A stretch of DNA of 22,898 bases, taken from NCBI GenBank assembly GCA_963578605.1, contig CAUZEA010000092.1:1-22898 (forward strand). The letters run 5' to 3'. Positions 16,213 to 22,898 of the stretch are shown here, piece by piece (within the stretch, counting starts at the first letter, position 1; each line of letters begins with the position of its first letter). This stretch comes from JAKVCB01 sp963578605. GTDB taxonomy: Bacteria; Planctomycetota; Planctomycetia; Pirellulales; Lacipirellulaceae. The translations under genes and the position numbers were made by a program. Under the pieces are notes generated by a model that saw only the letters and a list, made by a program, of their open reading frames with translations, did no database searches and was not told the DNA's origin.

Positions 16213-17175
16213 ATGGATAACCGTCAACTCACGCCTGCCGCATTGGAAGCCTCACGCAACCACCTTGCCCAGCATGGCTATGTTGTGCTGCCGGAATTGT
16301 TGAGTCGTGACGAGGTCGAAACAATCGGTCATCGATTGAACGAATTATTCGCGCAGGAACGTCAAGTTCCGTTCGAGCCGCAAAACGAACCTGCTGCCGA
16401 CACTGATGATTCCGCTGCCGTGGCCAAGCTGGCCGATTTTTTATCAAGCAATTACGCGATTAGCCGTGCCGAGTTGGACCGGCTCATTAAACGTATTTTG
16501 CATACGCGGGCTCATGAATTGCAAACACCCTGGCCAGTCGACATCGCTGAAGTCAACAAACTCTTTTTGCATCTACCCACACTGTTTGACGAAGACCGCT
16601 CGCAGCGGATTTGGAATCTTCCCAATAAACTCGACGCGGCTGCCGGACTGATCGAACACCCTGCAATCCTTGAACTTGTCCGCGATACATTGGGCGCCGG
16701 TTGTGTGCTCTCCGACTGTAGCGCAACCAGCATCGGGCCGCACACCACGGGCGGTGCCTGGCATGTTGATGTACCGCTGGGGCAGCTTGACGAGCCGCTA
16801 CCCGATTTTCCCTTGACCACCCAGAATGTGTGGATGCTGGACGATTTTACCGCCGACAACGGTGCCACGCGGGTCGTTCCCGGGAGTCACCTCTCGCGGC
16901 GCAAGCCGCAGTGGTCGGAAGGTGGTATGGAAGGCGAAATCACTTTGACGGCGCCCGCCGGTTCCGTTGCGATTTGGCTTTCGAACACCTGGCATCGCTC
17001 GGGGCCGAATGTGACCGACCAGCCACGCCGGGCAATCCTCTGTTACTATTGCCATTCCTGGATCAAGCCATTCAACGATTATCAAGCGGGGATTCTTCCT
17101 GAAAAAGCACGCACCTTTTCGGCGAACCTGCGGTACCTTTTGGGATATTCGGCCCGTGGTCCGGTGCGTGGTTGA
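16213..17175 (+). CDS. Phytanoyl-CoA dioxygenase (PhyH) family Fe(II)/2-oxoglutarate oxygenase
   Basis: This 320-residue protein has the double-stranded beta-helix pattern of PhyH enzymes. The iron triad is H184-x-D186 (GGAWHVDVPLG) and H261 (NTWHRSGPN), with R272 placed 11 residues later as the likely 2-oxoglutarate anchor, as in human PhyH. LDDFTADNGATRVVPGSH precedes the distal histidine. The N-terminal helix region (HGYVVLPELLSRDEVE) is typical. The ATG at 16213 lies in a fair context with no strong ribosome site. PhyH proteins hydroxylate very different substrates, so none is assigned. It is the third gene of the SDR, DUF1080, PhyH run, 79 bases after DUF1080; the next plus-strand genes make dTDP-rhamnose and may be a separate unit. 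Confidence 0.88.
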   Translation: MDNRQLTPAALEASRNHLAQHGYVVLPELLSRDEVETIGHRLNELFAQERQVPFEPQNEPAADTDDSAAVAKLADFLSSNYAISRAELDRLIKRILHTRAHELQTPWPVDIAEVNKLFLHLPTLFDEDRSQRIWNLPNKLDAAAGLIEHPAILELVRDTLGAGCVLSDCSATSIGPHTTGGAWHVDVPLGQLDEPLPDFPLTTQNVWMLDDFTADNGATRVVPGSHLSRRKPQWSEGGMEGEITLTAPAGSVAIWLSNTWHRSGPNVTDQPRRAILCYYCHSWIKPFNDYQAGILPEKARTFSANLRYLLGYSARGPVRG

Positions 17176-17357
17176 CCAGCCCCACTGCGGCCTTCGCATT
17201 CTCCAAAGTGGGCCCGTCCGCACCCGCCTTGCTGTCTGCCGACGTCCGATACAACGTTAAAAAGGAGTTTCAGACCAACGCTTTTTTGGTTACGCTCCAC
17301 ACAAACCACGAAGAGTGAATCCTGTCTTTGTCGGCAACCCCTCGCAGCTTGCCTGGA

Positions 17358-17362
17358 AAGGA
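17358..17362 (+). promoter_or_regulatory. Ribosome binding site fixing a TTG start of the rmlB fusion
   Basis: AAGGA seven bases before a TTG at 17370. No ATG exists in this frame before the NAD-binding motif, so this site and the TTG give the best start. Confidence 0.55.
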
Positions 17363-17369
17363 ACCTTTT

Positions 17370-19007
17370 TTGGCCGAAAATCGACGATCCATCACAGGAG
17401 ATGCCGCTGGCACGGCTCTGCTACACCAGCCAGTGCTGGTTACCGGTGGCGCCGGGTTTATCGGCGGCCATTTTGTGCGCTACCTGATGAATACAACAGA
17501 TTGCGCGGTCTTGAATTTGGATCTGCTGACCTACGCGGGAAATTTGGATTCGCTGGCCGACCTGCAGAATAATCCTCGTCACCAACTGGTGCAGGGAGAT
17601 ATTGGTGATTTGGACCTGGTTGACGATTTGTTACGACACCATCAACCACAAGCCGTGGTAAATCTGGCAGCCGAGTCACACGTCGATCGATCGATCGATA
17701 CCCCCGATGATTTTATTCAAACCAACGTGGTAGCAACAGGAAATCTCTTGAAGGCCTGCCTTTCCTATTGGGAAACCCTGCCCGTTGAAGCACAAGATCG
17801 TTTTCGTTTCCTGCATGTATCAACCGACGAGGTTTATGGCTCGCTGGGTGTGACTGGTATGTTCACTGAGCAAACCCGTTATGCACCGAACTCCCCCTAT
17901 GCTGCTTCAAAGGCAGCTTCAGACCACCTGGTCCGGGCTTACCACCATACTTACGGCTTGCCGACGATGGTGAGCAATTCATCGAATAATTATGGTCCCG
18001 CACAGTTTCCGGAAAAATTGATTCCGCTGATGATATTGAACGCCCAGGAGGGACTGCGATTACCTGTTTACGGAGATGGCACCCATGTTCGCGATTGGCT
18101 GTATGTGACGGACCATTGCGAGGCGCTCTGGACCATTCTGCAAGGTGCGGTTCCGGGAGAAACCTACAACATTGGGGCGAACTCTGAAAAAACGAACCTG
18201 GAAATTGTGGAAACTATTTGCGACGCGGTCGACGAACTTCTTCCCGGGTTGGCCCATGCTCCCTCCCGCTCATTAATTGACTTTGTGACCGACCGGCCAG
18301 GGCATGACCGCCGTTACGCCATCGATGCAACCAAGCTCAAGTCGGAGCTTGGCTGGCATGCGTGTACCAGCTTTGCCGAGGGTATTCGTAGAACCGTAGC
18401 TTGGTATCTGGAAAACTCAGCTTGGGTTGCCGGAGTGATGACCAAGGGTTACCAGCGGCAACGCCTCGGCTTGCCAACGGCAGCTTCAGAGACTGGTACC
18501 GGGGCTTTATCGCCCACGAAGGCAGCCCCCGAATATGTCGTGGGTGAGCAGATTGAAGGAGTGGTTGTGCGGGACGTACAGCGATTCATCGACGACCGCG
18601 GTTGGCTTGTGGAACTCTTTCGCAACGACGAACTTGCGATGGGAAATCGCCCGGCAATGGCCTACCTCAGTGAGACAATGCCCGGGGTCACGCGGGGTCC
18701 CCACGAACACGTTCACCAAACGGACTGCTTTGCCTTCGTTGGCCCGGGAGAGTTCCAGGTTTATTTGTGGGATTCCCGCCCGTTGTCGAAAACCTACGGG
18801 GTGAAAATGATGGTGCAATGCGGCGCGGCCCGGCCTGCCTGCGTCGTGGTACCTCCCGGTGTGGTTCACGCTTACAAAAATACCAGCGATGTTTCGGGAT
18901 CGGTTTTTAATGCCCCTGATCAACTTTACGGCGGGCCGGGTAAAAGCGGACCAGTCGACGAGATCAGGCATGAAGAGTGTGCTGGCTCACCCTATCAACT
19001 GGAATAA
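17370..19007 (+). CDS. rmlB: Fusion of dTDP-glucose 4,6-dehydratase (RmlB) with an RmlC-like cupin
   Basis: The 545-residue protein joins two steps of dTDP-L-rhamnose synthesis. Residues about 20-355 are RmlB: VTGGAGFIGG for NAD, the catalytic T152-D153-E154 (STDEVYG), Y177-x3-K181, and RDWLYVTDHCEAL. A linker (about 370-400) leads to a cupin domain (about 405-540) like RmlC or related nucleotide-sugar 3,5-epimerases and ketoisomerases. R442-G443-P444-H445 aligns with the RmlC catalytic RGLH, and VPPGVVHAYKN with its PRGFAHGF strand. The cupin is shorter and divergent, so its exact reaction (3,5-epimerase or a QdtA/FdtA-type isomerase) is uncertain. Separate rmlB and rmlC genes are the norm; this fusion is unusual. 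The TTG start is supported by AAGGA. rmlA and rmlD follow on the same strand, and no separate rmlC is seen. Confidence 0.87.
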   Translation: MAENRRSITGDAAGTALLHQPVLVTGGAGFIGGHFVRYLMNTTDCAVLNLDLLTYAGNLDSLADLQNNPRHQLVQGDIGDLDLVDDLLRHHQPQAVVNLAAESHVDRSIDTPDDFIQTNVVATGNLLKACLSYWETLPVEAQDRFRFLHVSTDEVYGSLGVTGMFTEQTRYAPNSPYAASKAASDHLVRAYHHTYGLPTMVSNSSNNYGPAQFPEKLIPLMILNAQEGLRLPVYGDGTHVRDWLYVTDHCEALWTILQGAVPGETYNIGANSEKTNLEIVETICDAVDELLPGLAHAPSRSLIDFVTDRPGHDRRYAIDATKLKSELGWHACTSFAEGIRRTVAWYLENSAWVAGVMTKGYQRQRLGLPTAASETGTGALSPTKAAPEYVVGEQIEGVVVRDVQRFIDDRGWLVELFRNDELAMGNRPAMAYLSETMPGVTRGPHEHVHQTDCFAFVGPGEFQVYLWDSRPLSKTYGVKMMVQCGAARPACVVVPPGVVHAYKNTSDVSGSVFNAPDQLYGGPGKSGPVDEIRHEECAGSPYQLE

Positions 19008-19070
19008 ATGGGTTGTCTGTGTGTTGCTCGATGACTAAGAATCACAAACCACTACGATTGTTCTGTTGTT

Positions 19071-19961
19071 ATGTCTGCTTCGATTGAATCAACCCGAAAG
19101 GGTATTGTCCTGGCTGGCGGTGCCGGAACGCGGTTGCACCCGGCAACGCTCGCCATCAGCAAGCAGCTTCTCCCGGTTTACGACAAACCGCTGGTTTATT
19201 ATCCGCTGTCGGTTCTGATGCTGGCAGGGATTCGCAAGATCCTCCTGATTTCGACCCCACACGATTTACCGCAGTTCGAGCGACTTTTGCAAGATGGCAA
19301 GCAGCTGGGAATCTCAATTCAATACGCGGTACAACCCCACCCCGAGGGCCTGGCCCAGGCGTTTGTGATAGGACGAGACTTTGTTGGCGGCCATCCCTCG
19401 GCACTGGTGCTTGGCGACAACCTGTTTTATGGGCAAGGTCTCCAGCAGATACTGGCTCGTGCGATTGCGAGAGAAGAGGGCGCGACTATTATGGCGTATC
19501 CCGTCAGCGATCCCCGGCGGTATGGAGTTATCGAGCTTGATAACCACGGCAAGGCGGTTTCCCTGGAAGAAAAACCGCAGGTTCCGAAATCAAGGTTTGC
19601 CGTTCCCGGACTCTATTTTTATGACAAACACGTTGTTGAGATTGCTGCGTCGTTGCAGCCATCGGCGCGTGGCGAACTGGAGATCAGCGATGTGAACCGG
19701 AAATATTTGCGGCGAGGTTGTTTAAACGTGGAATTACTCAGCCGCGGTTTTACCTGGCTCGATACGGGCACACCACAGTCACTCCTGCAAGCAGCCCAGT
19801 TCGTCGAAGTGATCGAACAGCGCCAGGGTTTAAAGATTGCCTGCCTGGAGGAAATCGCTTTCCGGCAAGGTTTTATCTCGGCTGCTCAACTTGCCGAAAT
19901 CGCGACGCAGTTCCAGAATGATTATGGCGAGTACCTGAAAAAAGTGCTGCGCGAAGCGTGA
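19071..19961 (+). CDS. rmlA: Glucose-1-phosphate thymidylyltransferase
   Basis: The first enzyme of dTDP-L-rhamnose synthesis: glucose-1-phosphate plus dTTP gives dTDP-glucose. The 296 residues match the family's usual length of about 290. The nucleotidyltransferase signature is near the N-terminus (GIVLAGGAGTRLHPATLAIS, then KQLLPVYDKPLVYYPLSVLM). ALVLGDNLFYGQGL carries the Mg-binding aspartate, and EEKPQVPKS, FYDKHVVE, ARGELEISDVN and GFTWLDTGTPQSLL are standard RmlA blocks. The N-terminal eight residues before the core are non-conserved. It is cytoplasmic, starts 63 bases after the rmlB fusion, and ends five bases before rmlD, so one operon is likely. Confidence 0.95.
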   Translation: MSASIESTRKGIVLAGGAGTRLHPATLAISKQLLPVYDKPLVYYPLSVLMLAGIRKILLISTPHDLPQFERLLQDGKQLGISIQYAVQPHPEGLAQAFVIGRDFVGGHPSALVLGDNLFYGQGLQQILARAIAREEGATIMAYPVSDPRRYGVIELDNHGKAVSLEEKPQVPKSRFAVPGLYFYDKHVVEIAASLQPSARGELEISDVNRKYLRRGCLNVELLSRGFTWLDTGTPQSLLQAAQFVEVIEQRQGLKIACLEEIAFRQGFISAAQLAEIATQFQNDYGEYLKKVLREA

Positions 19962-19965
19962 TCGG

Positions 19966-20898
19966 ATGACGTTTCCAGCGCCAATGGTTGAGCCGCTCGC
20001 CAGCGACAAGCCACACCGGGACAAGGATTTCAAGTTGGCAGACAGAACCGCACAAATCGTGGTGACTGGCGGCAAGGGACAGCTGGGCGCGGCACTGGCT
20101 AAAGGTCTCGGTTCCAACGCACTGGCCCTGGATCTGCCCGAGTTTGACCTCACGAAACAAGCAATCGTTCGTGAACAGTTGCTGCGGTGGCAACCTCAAG
20201 CCGTGATCAATACGGCTGCCTACACTCAAGTCGATCAGGCAGAAACAGAGTCGGACTGCTGTTTTGAAATCAATGCCCAGGCGGTTGAAACCCTGACAAG
20301 GGTTTGCCGTGAAATGGGTTGCCCACTCATGCAGATCAGCACCGATTACGTGTTTGGAGCTGATTGCGAGCGCCGCACTCCTTATGCTGTTGACGATTTG
20401 CCCGGGCCGCTGAGCGTTTATGGTCACAGCAAACTGGCGGGTGAGCAGGCTGCCCGGCTGCATGAGCAGCATTACATTGTACGCACAAGCGGGCTCTATT
20501 CGGTTTCTCCAGAAAACCCGCGTCAAGTGAGAAACTTTGTCGACAAGATGCTCATCCTTGCCCAAGAACAAAACTCGTTGCGGGTTGTCGATGATCAAGT
20601 CTGCGCGCCAACTTACGTACCACACCTGAGTAGCGTACTGCTGGAAATTCTCAAGAGTGGTCAGTATGGTATTCACCACGCAGTCGGCACGGGTGAAACT
20701 TCATGGTTCGGGTTTGCCACCGAGCTGTTTCGACAGGCCCAAGTTCCTGTTTCGATGGTCCCGATCTCTTCAGCGGAGTATCCGGCTGCGGCATCTCGTC
20801 CGTTGTACAGTGTCTTATTGTCGAATGGTTGGTCGTTGCCAACCTGGCAGGAAGGGCTGCAAGATTATTTGCAGCTTGCCAACCTGGAACCCCATTGA
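19966..20898 (+). CDS. rmlD: dTDP-4-dehydrorhamnose reductase
   Basis: The last step of the pathway: NAD(P)H-dependent reduction of dTDP-4-keto-rhamnose to dTDP-L-rhamnose. This extended SDR has VVTGGKGQLGAAL for the cofactor (about 32-44), NTAAYTQVDQAE, the ISTDYVFG strand, YGHSKLAGEQ (catalytic Tyr and Lys), VRTSGLYS, RVVDDQVCAPTYV for substrate and the C-terminal SRPLYSVLLSN block. It has 310 residues. The N-terminus is about 28 residues longer before the cofactor motif than usual; ATG codons at 19966 and 19984 are both possible and neither has a clear ribosome site, so coupling to rmlA (five bases upstream) is probable. It is convergent with the aldolase gene, 15 bases apart. Confidence 0.93.
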   Translation: MTFPAPMVEPLASDKPHRDKDFKLADRTAQIVVTGGKGQLGAALAKGLGSNALALDLPEFDLTKQAIVREQLLRWQPQAVINTAAYTQVDQAETESDCCFEINAQAVETLTRVCREMGCPLMQISTDYVFGADCERRTPYAVDDLPGPLSVYGHSKLAGEQAARLHEQHYIVRTSGLYSVSPENPRQVRNFVDKMLILAQEQNSLRVVDDQVCAPTYVPHLSSVLLEILKSGQYGIHHAVGTGETSWFGFATELFRQAQVPVSMVPISSAEYPAAASRPLYSVLLSNGWSLPTWQEGLQDYLQLANLEPH

Positions 20899-20913
20899 AT
20901 TGATACTTGTGAC

Positions 20914-21864
20914 CTACGACTGCGGCATTAATTCGTTGATGCCTTTCGCCCATTCGGCATACTTCCGGCGAAGGGATTCGGACAACCGGCGATTGGGCAG
21001 ACGGGCCGGGCCACACGGAAATCCGACGCTATCCATGGCGGTTTTGATAAAGTTGCCCTCGCCCCGACAACCAGCTTCGAAGCCCTCAAAGAGAAGCTTG
21101 TAGTAGGAGTCTTCGACAATCCGGAGCCATGGCAACGCCTTGTCGTACTGGCCAGCCTGAAGCCACTGGATAATCTGGGCGTTTTGACGTGGGGCAGCGG
21201 TCACCGGTTGTGACACATAGCCGCGAGCCCCGTGCATAAAGGCACTGGGGGCCATCATCGGGCCCATATTCTGGACGATCGACAGGCGCTCGCCGAATTC
21301 TTCGATTACCTCAAACCAATGGTGGACCGATGCATGAGACCATTTGAGCCCAACCACGTTCGGCATGGCATCACAAATCCGCTCGATTAGTGAACGCTCG
21401 AACTGGAGCCCCGAGGCCCAGGGCGTTGGATAAAGGCCAATCCCGCACTCAACCGCCTCGGCCACGTCACTCACAAAGGCAAACGCGTCGTCCGGTGTGG
21501 CAGCGAAGTAATACGGAAGTTCAACCTGCAAGCCGTCGGCACCTATTTCGTCAGCGTGCCGGGCCAGTTCCACGGCCGTGCGCGTGCGTGTGTGTCCCAC
21601 GCCAACGAAGATCGGGATCTGCCCACGGGCTTCTTCGACGGCCGTCTCTGCCACCTGCCGGCGCTCAGCCTCGTCCAGATGCATCGCCTCGCCACCAGCA
21701 CCGAGAATCGTGCAGACGCAGTTGCCCGGGCCCAGCCCCGCTTCGCAGTAGTAGCGGATCAACTCGCGCAGGCGAGGAAGGTCCAGCGTCTCGTCGTCAT
21801 GCATCGGCGTCGGTGCCGCGATAAAAACACCCTGGTATTTTTCCTTGCTTTGGTCGTAGCGCAT
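20914..21864 (-). CDS. Dihydrodipicolinate synthase / N-acetylneuraminate lyase family aldolase
   Basis: The 316-residue class I aldolase has a TIM barrel with the Schiff-base lysine K174 (VVGLKWSHAS), the active-site tyrosine Y145 (GLYPTPWAS) and the pyruvate carboxylate-binding G57-G58-E59 (LGAGGEAMHLDEAER). The family condenses or cleaves pyruvate-containing compounds (lysine biosynthesis DapA, NanA, 2-keto-3-deoxy sugar acid aldolases). GAGGE instead of DapA's GTTGE, and Trp after the catalytic Lys, argue against true DapA and for a sugar-acid aldolase or dehydratase; this is inference. The ATG at 21864 is chosen because GGAG lies six bases upstream; the frame extends to a GTG at 21882. 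It is transcribed alone towards rmlD. A link to the uronate and sugar-acid genes further left is plausible but unproven. Confidence 0.88.
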   Translation of the reverse strand: MRYDQSKEKYQGVFIAAPTPMHDDETLDLPRLRELIRYYCEAGLGPGNCVCTILGAGGEAMHLDEAERRQVAETAVEEARGQIPIFVGVGHTRTRTAVELARHADEIGADGLQVELPYYFAATPDDAFAFVSDVAEAVECGIGLYPTPWASGLQFERSLIERICDAMPNVVGLKWSHASVHHWFEVIEEFGERLSIVQNMGPMMAPSAFMHGARGYVSQPVTAAPRQNAQIIQWLQAGQYDKALPWLRIVEDSYYKLLFEGFEAGCRGEGNFIKTAMDSVGFPCGPARLPNRRLSESLRRKYAEWAKGINELMPQS

Positions 21865-21870
21865 GTCGAA

Positions 21871-21874
21871 CTCC
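21871..21874 (-). promoter_or_regulatory. Ribosome binding site fixing the aldolase start
   Basis: GGAG on the minus strand, six bases before the ATG at 21864. It lies within the six extra codons that a GTG start at 21882 would add, so the shorter form is preferred. Confidence 0.55.
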
Positions 21875-21912
21875 AAAGTCACCTGAAGGATTGCCAGCTC
21901 GATGATCGTTGA

Positions 21913-22257
21913 GCAATTCGCGTTCGTCGCAAAAGTCTATCGTCAGCCCGACCGGTTGTCCATGGCCTCTCGACCGCCCGTTACCAAACGCCAGGTGCGG
22001 ACAGTCGGCTACCATCCTCTTACGCGTGGGGCGTTGCAAACGGACTTGCAAGCCCTATTCCCTACGCTGCTCCCAATCCTAATCCGAATCCATTTGGCAC
22101 TGGTGATTTAGAAAAACGTGATCCGGACTCCAGGGAAGCTGCCAAAGCCAAACTTGATGCGGACTTTGGAAAACAATCTCTCTTCCCAAGCCCACAAACA
22201 CGTCGCCTCGACTCTGTGACTTTTTTCCCCCGCTTCTCCCGCCCTTGCTCGCCTTGA
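21913..22257 (+). pseudogene. Possible gene remnant with an Asn-Pro repeat, no start codon
   Basis: A frame open for 114 codons with no ATG or TTG, and a GTG only near its end. Its middle looks like protein: PYAAPNPNPNPFGTGDLEKR, then a charged helix-like stretch rich in Asp, Lys, Glu and Ala. The three Asn-Pro units use three different proline codons (CCT, CCG, CCA), as expected when protein and not DNA was conserved. The last 20 residues look random. No family is recognised. It could be the decayed C-terminal part of an exported protein, or chance. Confidence 0.25.
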
Positions 22258-22560
22258 ACCGCGTACCGGTTGACGGAGTCTGGTGGGACGTGATGCAAGT
22301 CAGTGCGTTCGACTTTGAAATTGCTCTTTCCAGCAGAAATTCATGGCGAGTTTTGCGGGCAGATGGAAGAGTCGTTTGCACGGGTATCAGAACGGGACTT
22401 TACCCAATCGCCAATTTCTTGTCTGATCCAATACTGTCAGGTCATGGTCCGGTTTCTCGTGCTCGGCAAAGAGTTAACGAGTTTCGTTCGGAGAGTGTCC
22501 GTTCTTTATTCTATCTTTGAATCCAGATTGAAATATCTGCTGCCCTCCACATAGGAAAAA
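22258..22560. other. Region without a recognisable gene
   Basis: Overlapping open frames of 80-100 codons exist on both strands, but none has a ribosome binding site, a recognisable motif or a convincing composition. Together with the remnant to its left and the IS element to its right it looks like decaying, non-coding sequence. Confidence 0.4.
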
Positions 22561-22569
22561 TTGATCGAA

Positions 22570-22676
22570 ATGGAAAAATCACCCAATCGAATCTTGAGGT
22601 TCCTACGGTTTGCATTTTGGCTGTTGGTTTTTTGCTCGATTTTGGCGGTTATGGAATGGAACCAGTTTGTACACGC
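22570..22676 (+). pseudogene. Truncated gene for an exported or membrane protein, cut by the IS element
   Basis: The ATG at 22570 begins a 46-codon frame that ends in TGA at 22708-22710. A TTG at 22561, four bases after AGGA, is an alternative start in the same frame. The product starts MEKSPNRILRFLRFAFWLLV and continues with a hydrophobic core and VHA, an excellent signal peptide or membrane anchor. About residue 36 the sequence enters the IS end (TGACCC at 22677), so the last ten residues are IS-derived. The rest of the host gene should lie beyond the element, outside the window. The family cannot be told from a signal sequence. Confidence 0.45.
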
Positions 22677-22692
22677 TGACCCAGCCCCCTTA
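22677..22692 (+). repeat. Putative left terminal inverted repeat of the IS element
   Basis: TGACCCAGCCCCCTTA resembles IS407-group termini. Its partner copy is outside the window, so this is inferred from sequence type and from the abrupt change from a signal-peptide frame to IS-like sequence. Confidence 0.4.
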
Positions 22693-22706
22693 AACGCATC
22701 CAGGCC

Positions 22707-22898
22707 ATGATAGATAATCATGGTGTCAGGACGCATTTCAAGGAGGGCAAGCGATGCCACGAGAAAAAAACCGGTCCCGAAGAGGTGATCCCGAAGCTTC
22801 GCGAAGCGGAGGTGTTGATCTCTCAGGGGAGTACGCAAGAGTTAGCTGCGAAGCAGATTGGTGTCACGAAACAGACATTGATTCGTTGGCGGAAGGAA
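22707..22898 (+). CDS. IS3-family transposase OrfA, N-terminal part, with apparent frame problem
   Basis: The frame is open from an ATG at 22707 to the window edge. From about residue 20 it reads KKTGPEEVIPKLREAEVLIS, then GSTQELAAKQIGVTKQTLIR and WRKE, the helix-turn-helix of OrfA (HTH_Tnp_1), which binds the IS ends and is joined to the DDE OrfB by programmed frameshifting in IS3 elements. The natural start seems to be the ATG at 22754, preceded by AAGGAGG, whose MPRE... N-terminus fits the family; but that ATG is one base out of frame with the helix-turn-helix, across a run of seven A (22764-22770). Removing one base there would restore the expected protein. The ATG at 22707 has no ribosome site. 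Either the copy is mutated, the A run is slippery, or the sequence has an error. Confidence 0.7.
   Translation, partial: MIDNHGVRTHFKEGKRCHEKKTGPEEVIPKLREAEVLISQGSTQELAAKQIGVTKQTLIRWRKE
22740..22746 (+). promoter_or_regulatory. Strong ribosome binding site of the transposase gene
   Basis: AAGGAGG, seven bases before the ATG at 22754. It is the best Shine-Dalgarno match near the element and marks the intended OrfA start, which is out of frame with the downstream helix-turn-helix. Confidence 0.6.

Larger units (their letters stand above)
22677..22898 (+). mobile_element. IS3-family insertion sequence, left end (runs off window)
   Basis: The left end is placed at TGACCCAGCCCCCTTA (22677-22692), which starts with TG and has the C-rich run of IS407-group IS3 elements (recalled consensus, not searched). 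An OrfA-type transposase frame follows about 77 bases inside, the usual distance. The right end, OrfB and the target duplication are outside the window, so the boundary is inferred. Confidence 0.6.

Noticed and set aside
17262..17267. AAGGAG in the gap before the rmlB fusion
   Set aside because: No start codon lies at a useful distance; the nearest TTG gives only about ten codons and is too far away.
22050..22080. Asn-Pro codon run as a DNA tandem repeat or CRISPR-like array
   Set aside because: Only three six-base units with variable third bases; much too short for an array or satellite.
22245..22554. Two overlapping plus-strand frames of 83-91 codons
   Set aside because: No ribosome site and no family features; they overlap a minus-strand frame of equal length.

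Overview
The window most likely comes from a planctomycete of the Pirellula/Rhodopirellula type, probably an uncultured marine or aquatic one. This rests on families that are largely typical of Planctomycetota and their relatives: a Pirellula-type haem-binding dehydrogenase with HEAT repeats, a DUF1549/DUF1553 planctomycete cytochrome next to a Tat-exported DUF1501 protein, and a DUF1080 (3-keto-disaccharide hydrolase) protein. No tRNA, rRNA or CRISPR array is visible.

Layout. (1) 1-4427, plus strand: the 3' part of a large secreted multidomain redox protein (propeller end, HEAT, PA14, azurin-like copper domain, haem c, His-rich tail), then a tagaturonate epimerase (uxaE), which points to uronate use. 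(2) 4613-8496, plus: an overlapping pair, DUF1549/DUF1553 cytochrome and DUF1501 protein. (3) 8849-9247, plus: a small orphan gene. (4) 14150-9307, minus: four co-directional genes, SMP-30/gluconolactonase-like, 3-hydroxyacyl-CoA/L-gulonate dehydrogenase-like, an acetolactate-synthase-like ThDP enzyme and an aldo/keto reductase. (5) 14567-17175, plus, divergent from (4): SDR oxidoreductase, exported DUF1080 protein and PhyH-type Fe(II)/2-oxoglutarate dioxygenase. (6) 17370-20898, plus: dTDP-L-rhamnose genes, with a fused rmlB plus RmlC-like cupin, then rmlA and rmlD. (7) 21864-20914, minus: a DHDPS/NAL-family aldolase, convergent with rmlD. (8) 21865-22898: a degraded stretch, then the start of a gene for an exported or membrane protein cut by the left end of an IS3-family element whose OrfA runs off the window.

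How it fits together. Regions 1-2 and 4-5 resemble the sugar and sugar-acid breakdown loci of planctomycetes: exported redox and glycan-binding proteins outside the cytoplasm, and epimerase, lactonase, dehydrogenases and a ThDP enzyme inside. The substrate of the region 4-5 module cannot be read from sequence. Region 6 looks like a complete dTDP-rhamnose supply for surface polysaccharide. The right end is a decaying, IS-invaded edge.

I see no clearly new biological system. The most distinctive items are the RmlB-cupin fusion, the copper-plus-haem multidomain protein, the unassigned ThDP/dehydrogenase/lactonase operon, and the IS element with an apparent one-base frame problem at a run of seven A.
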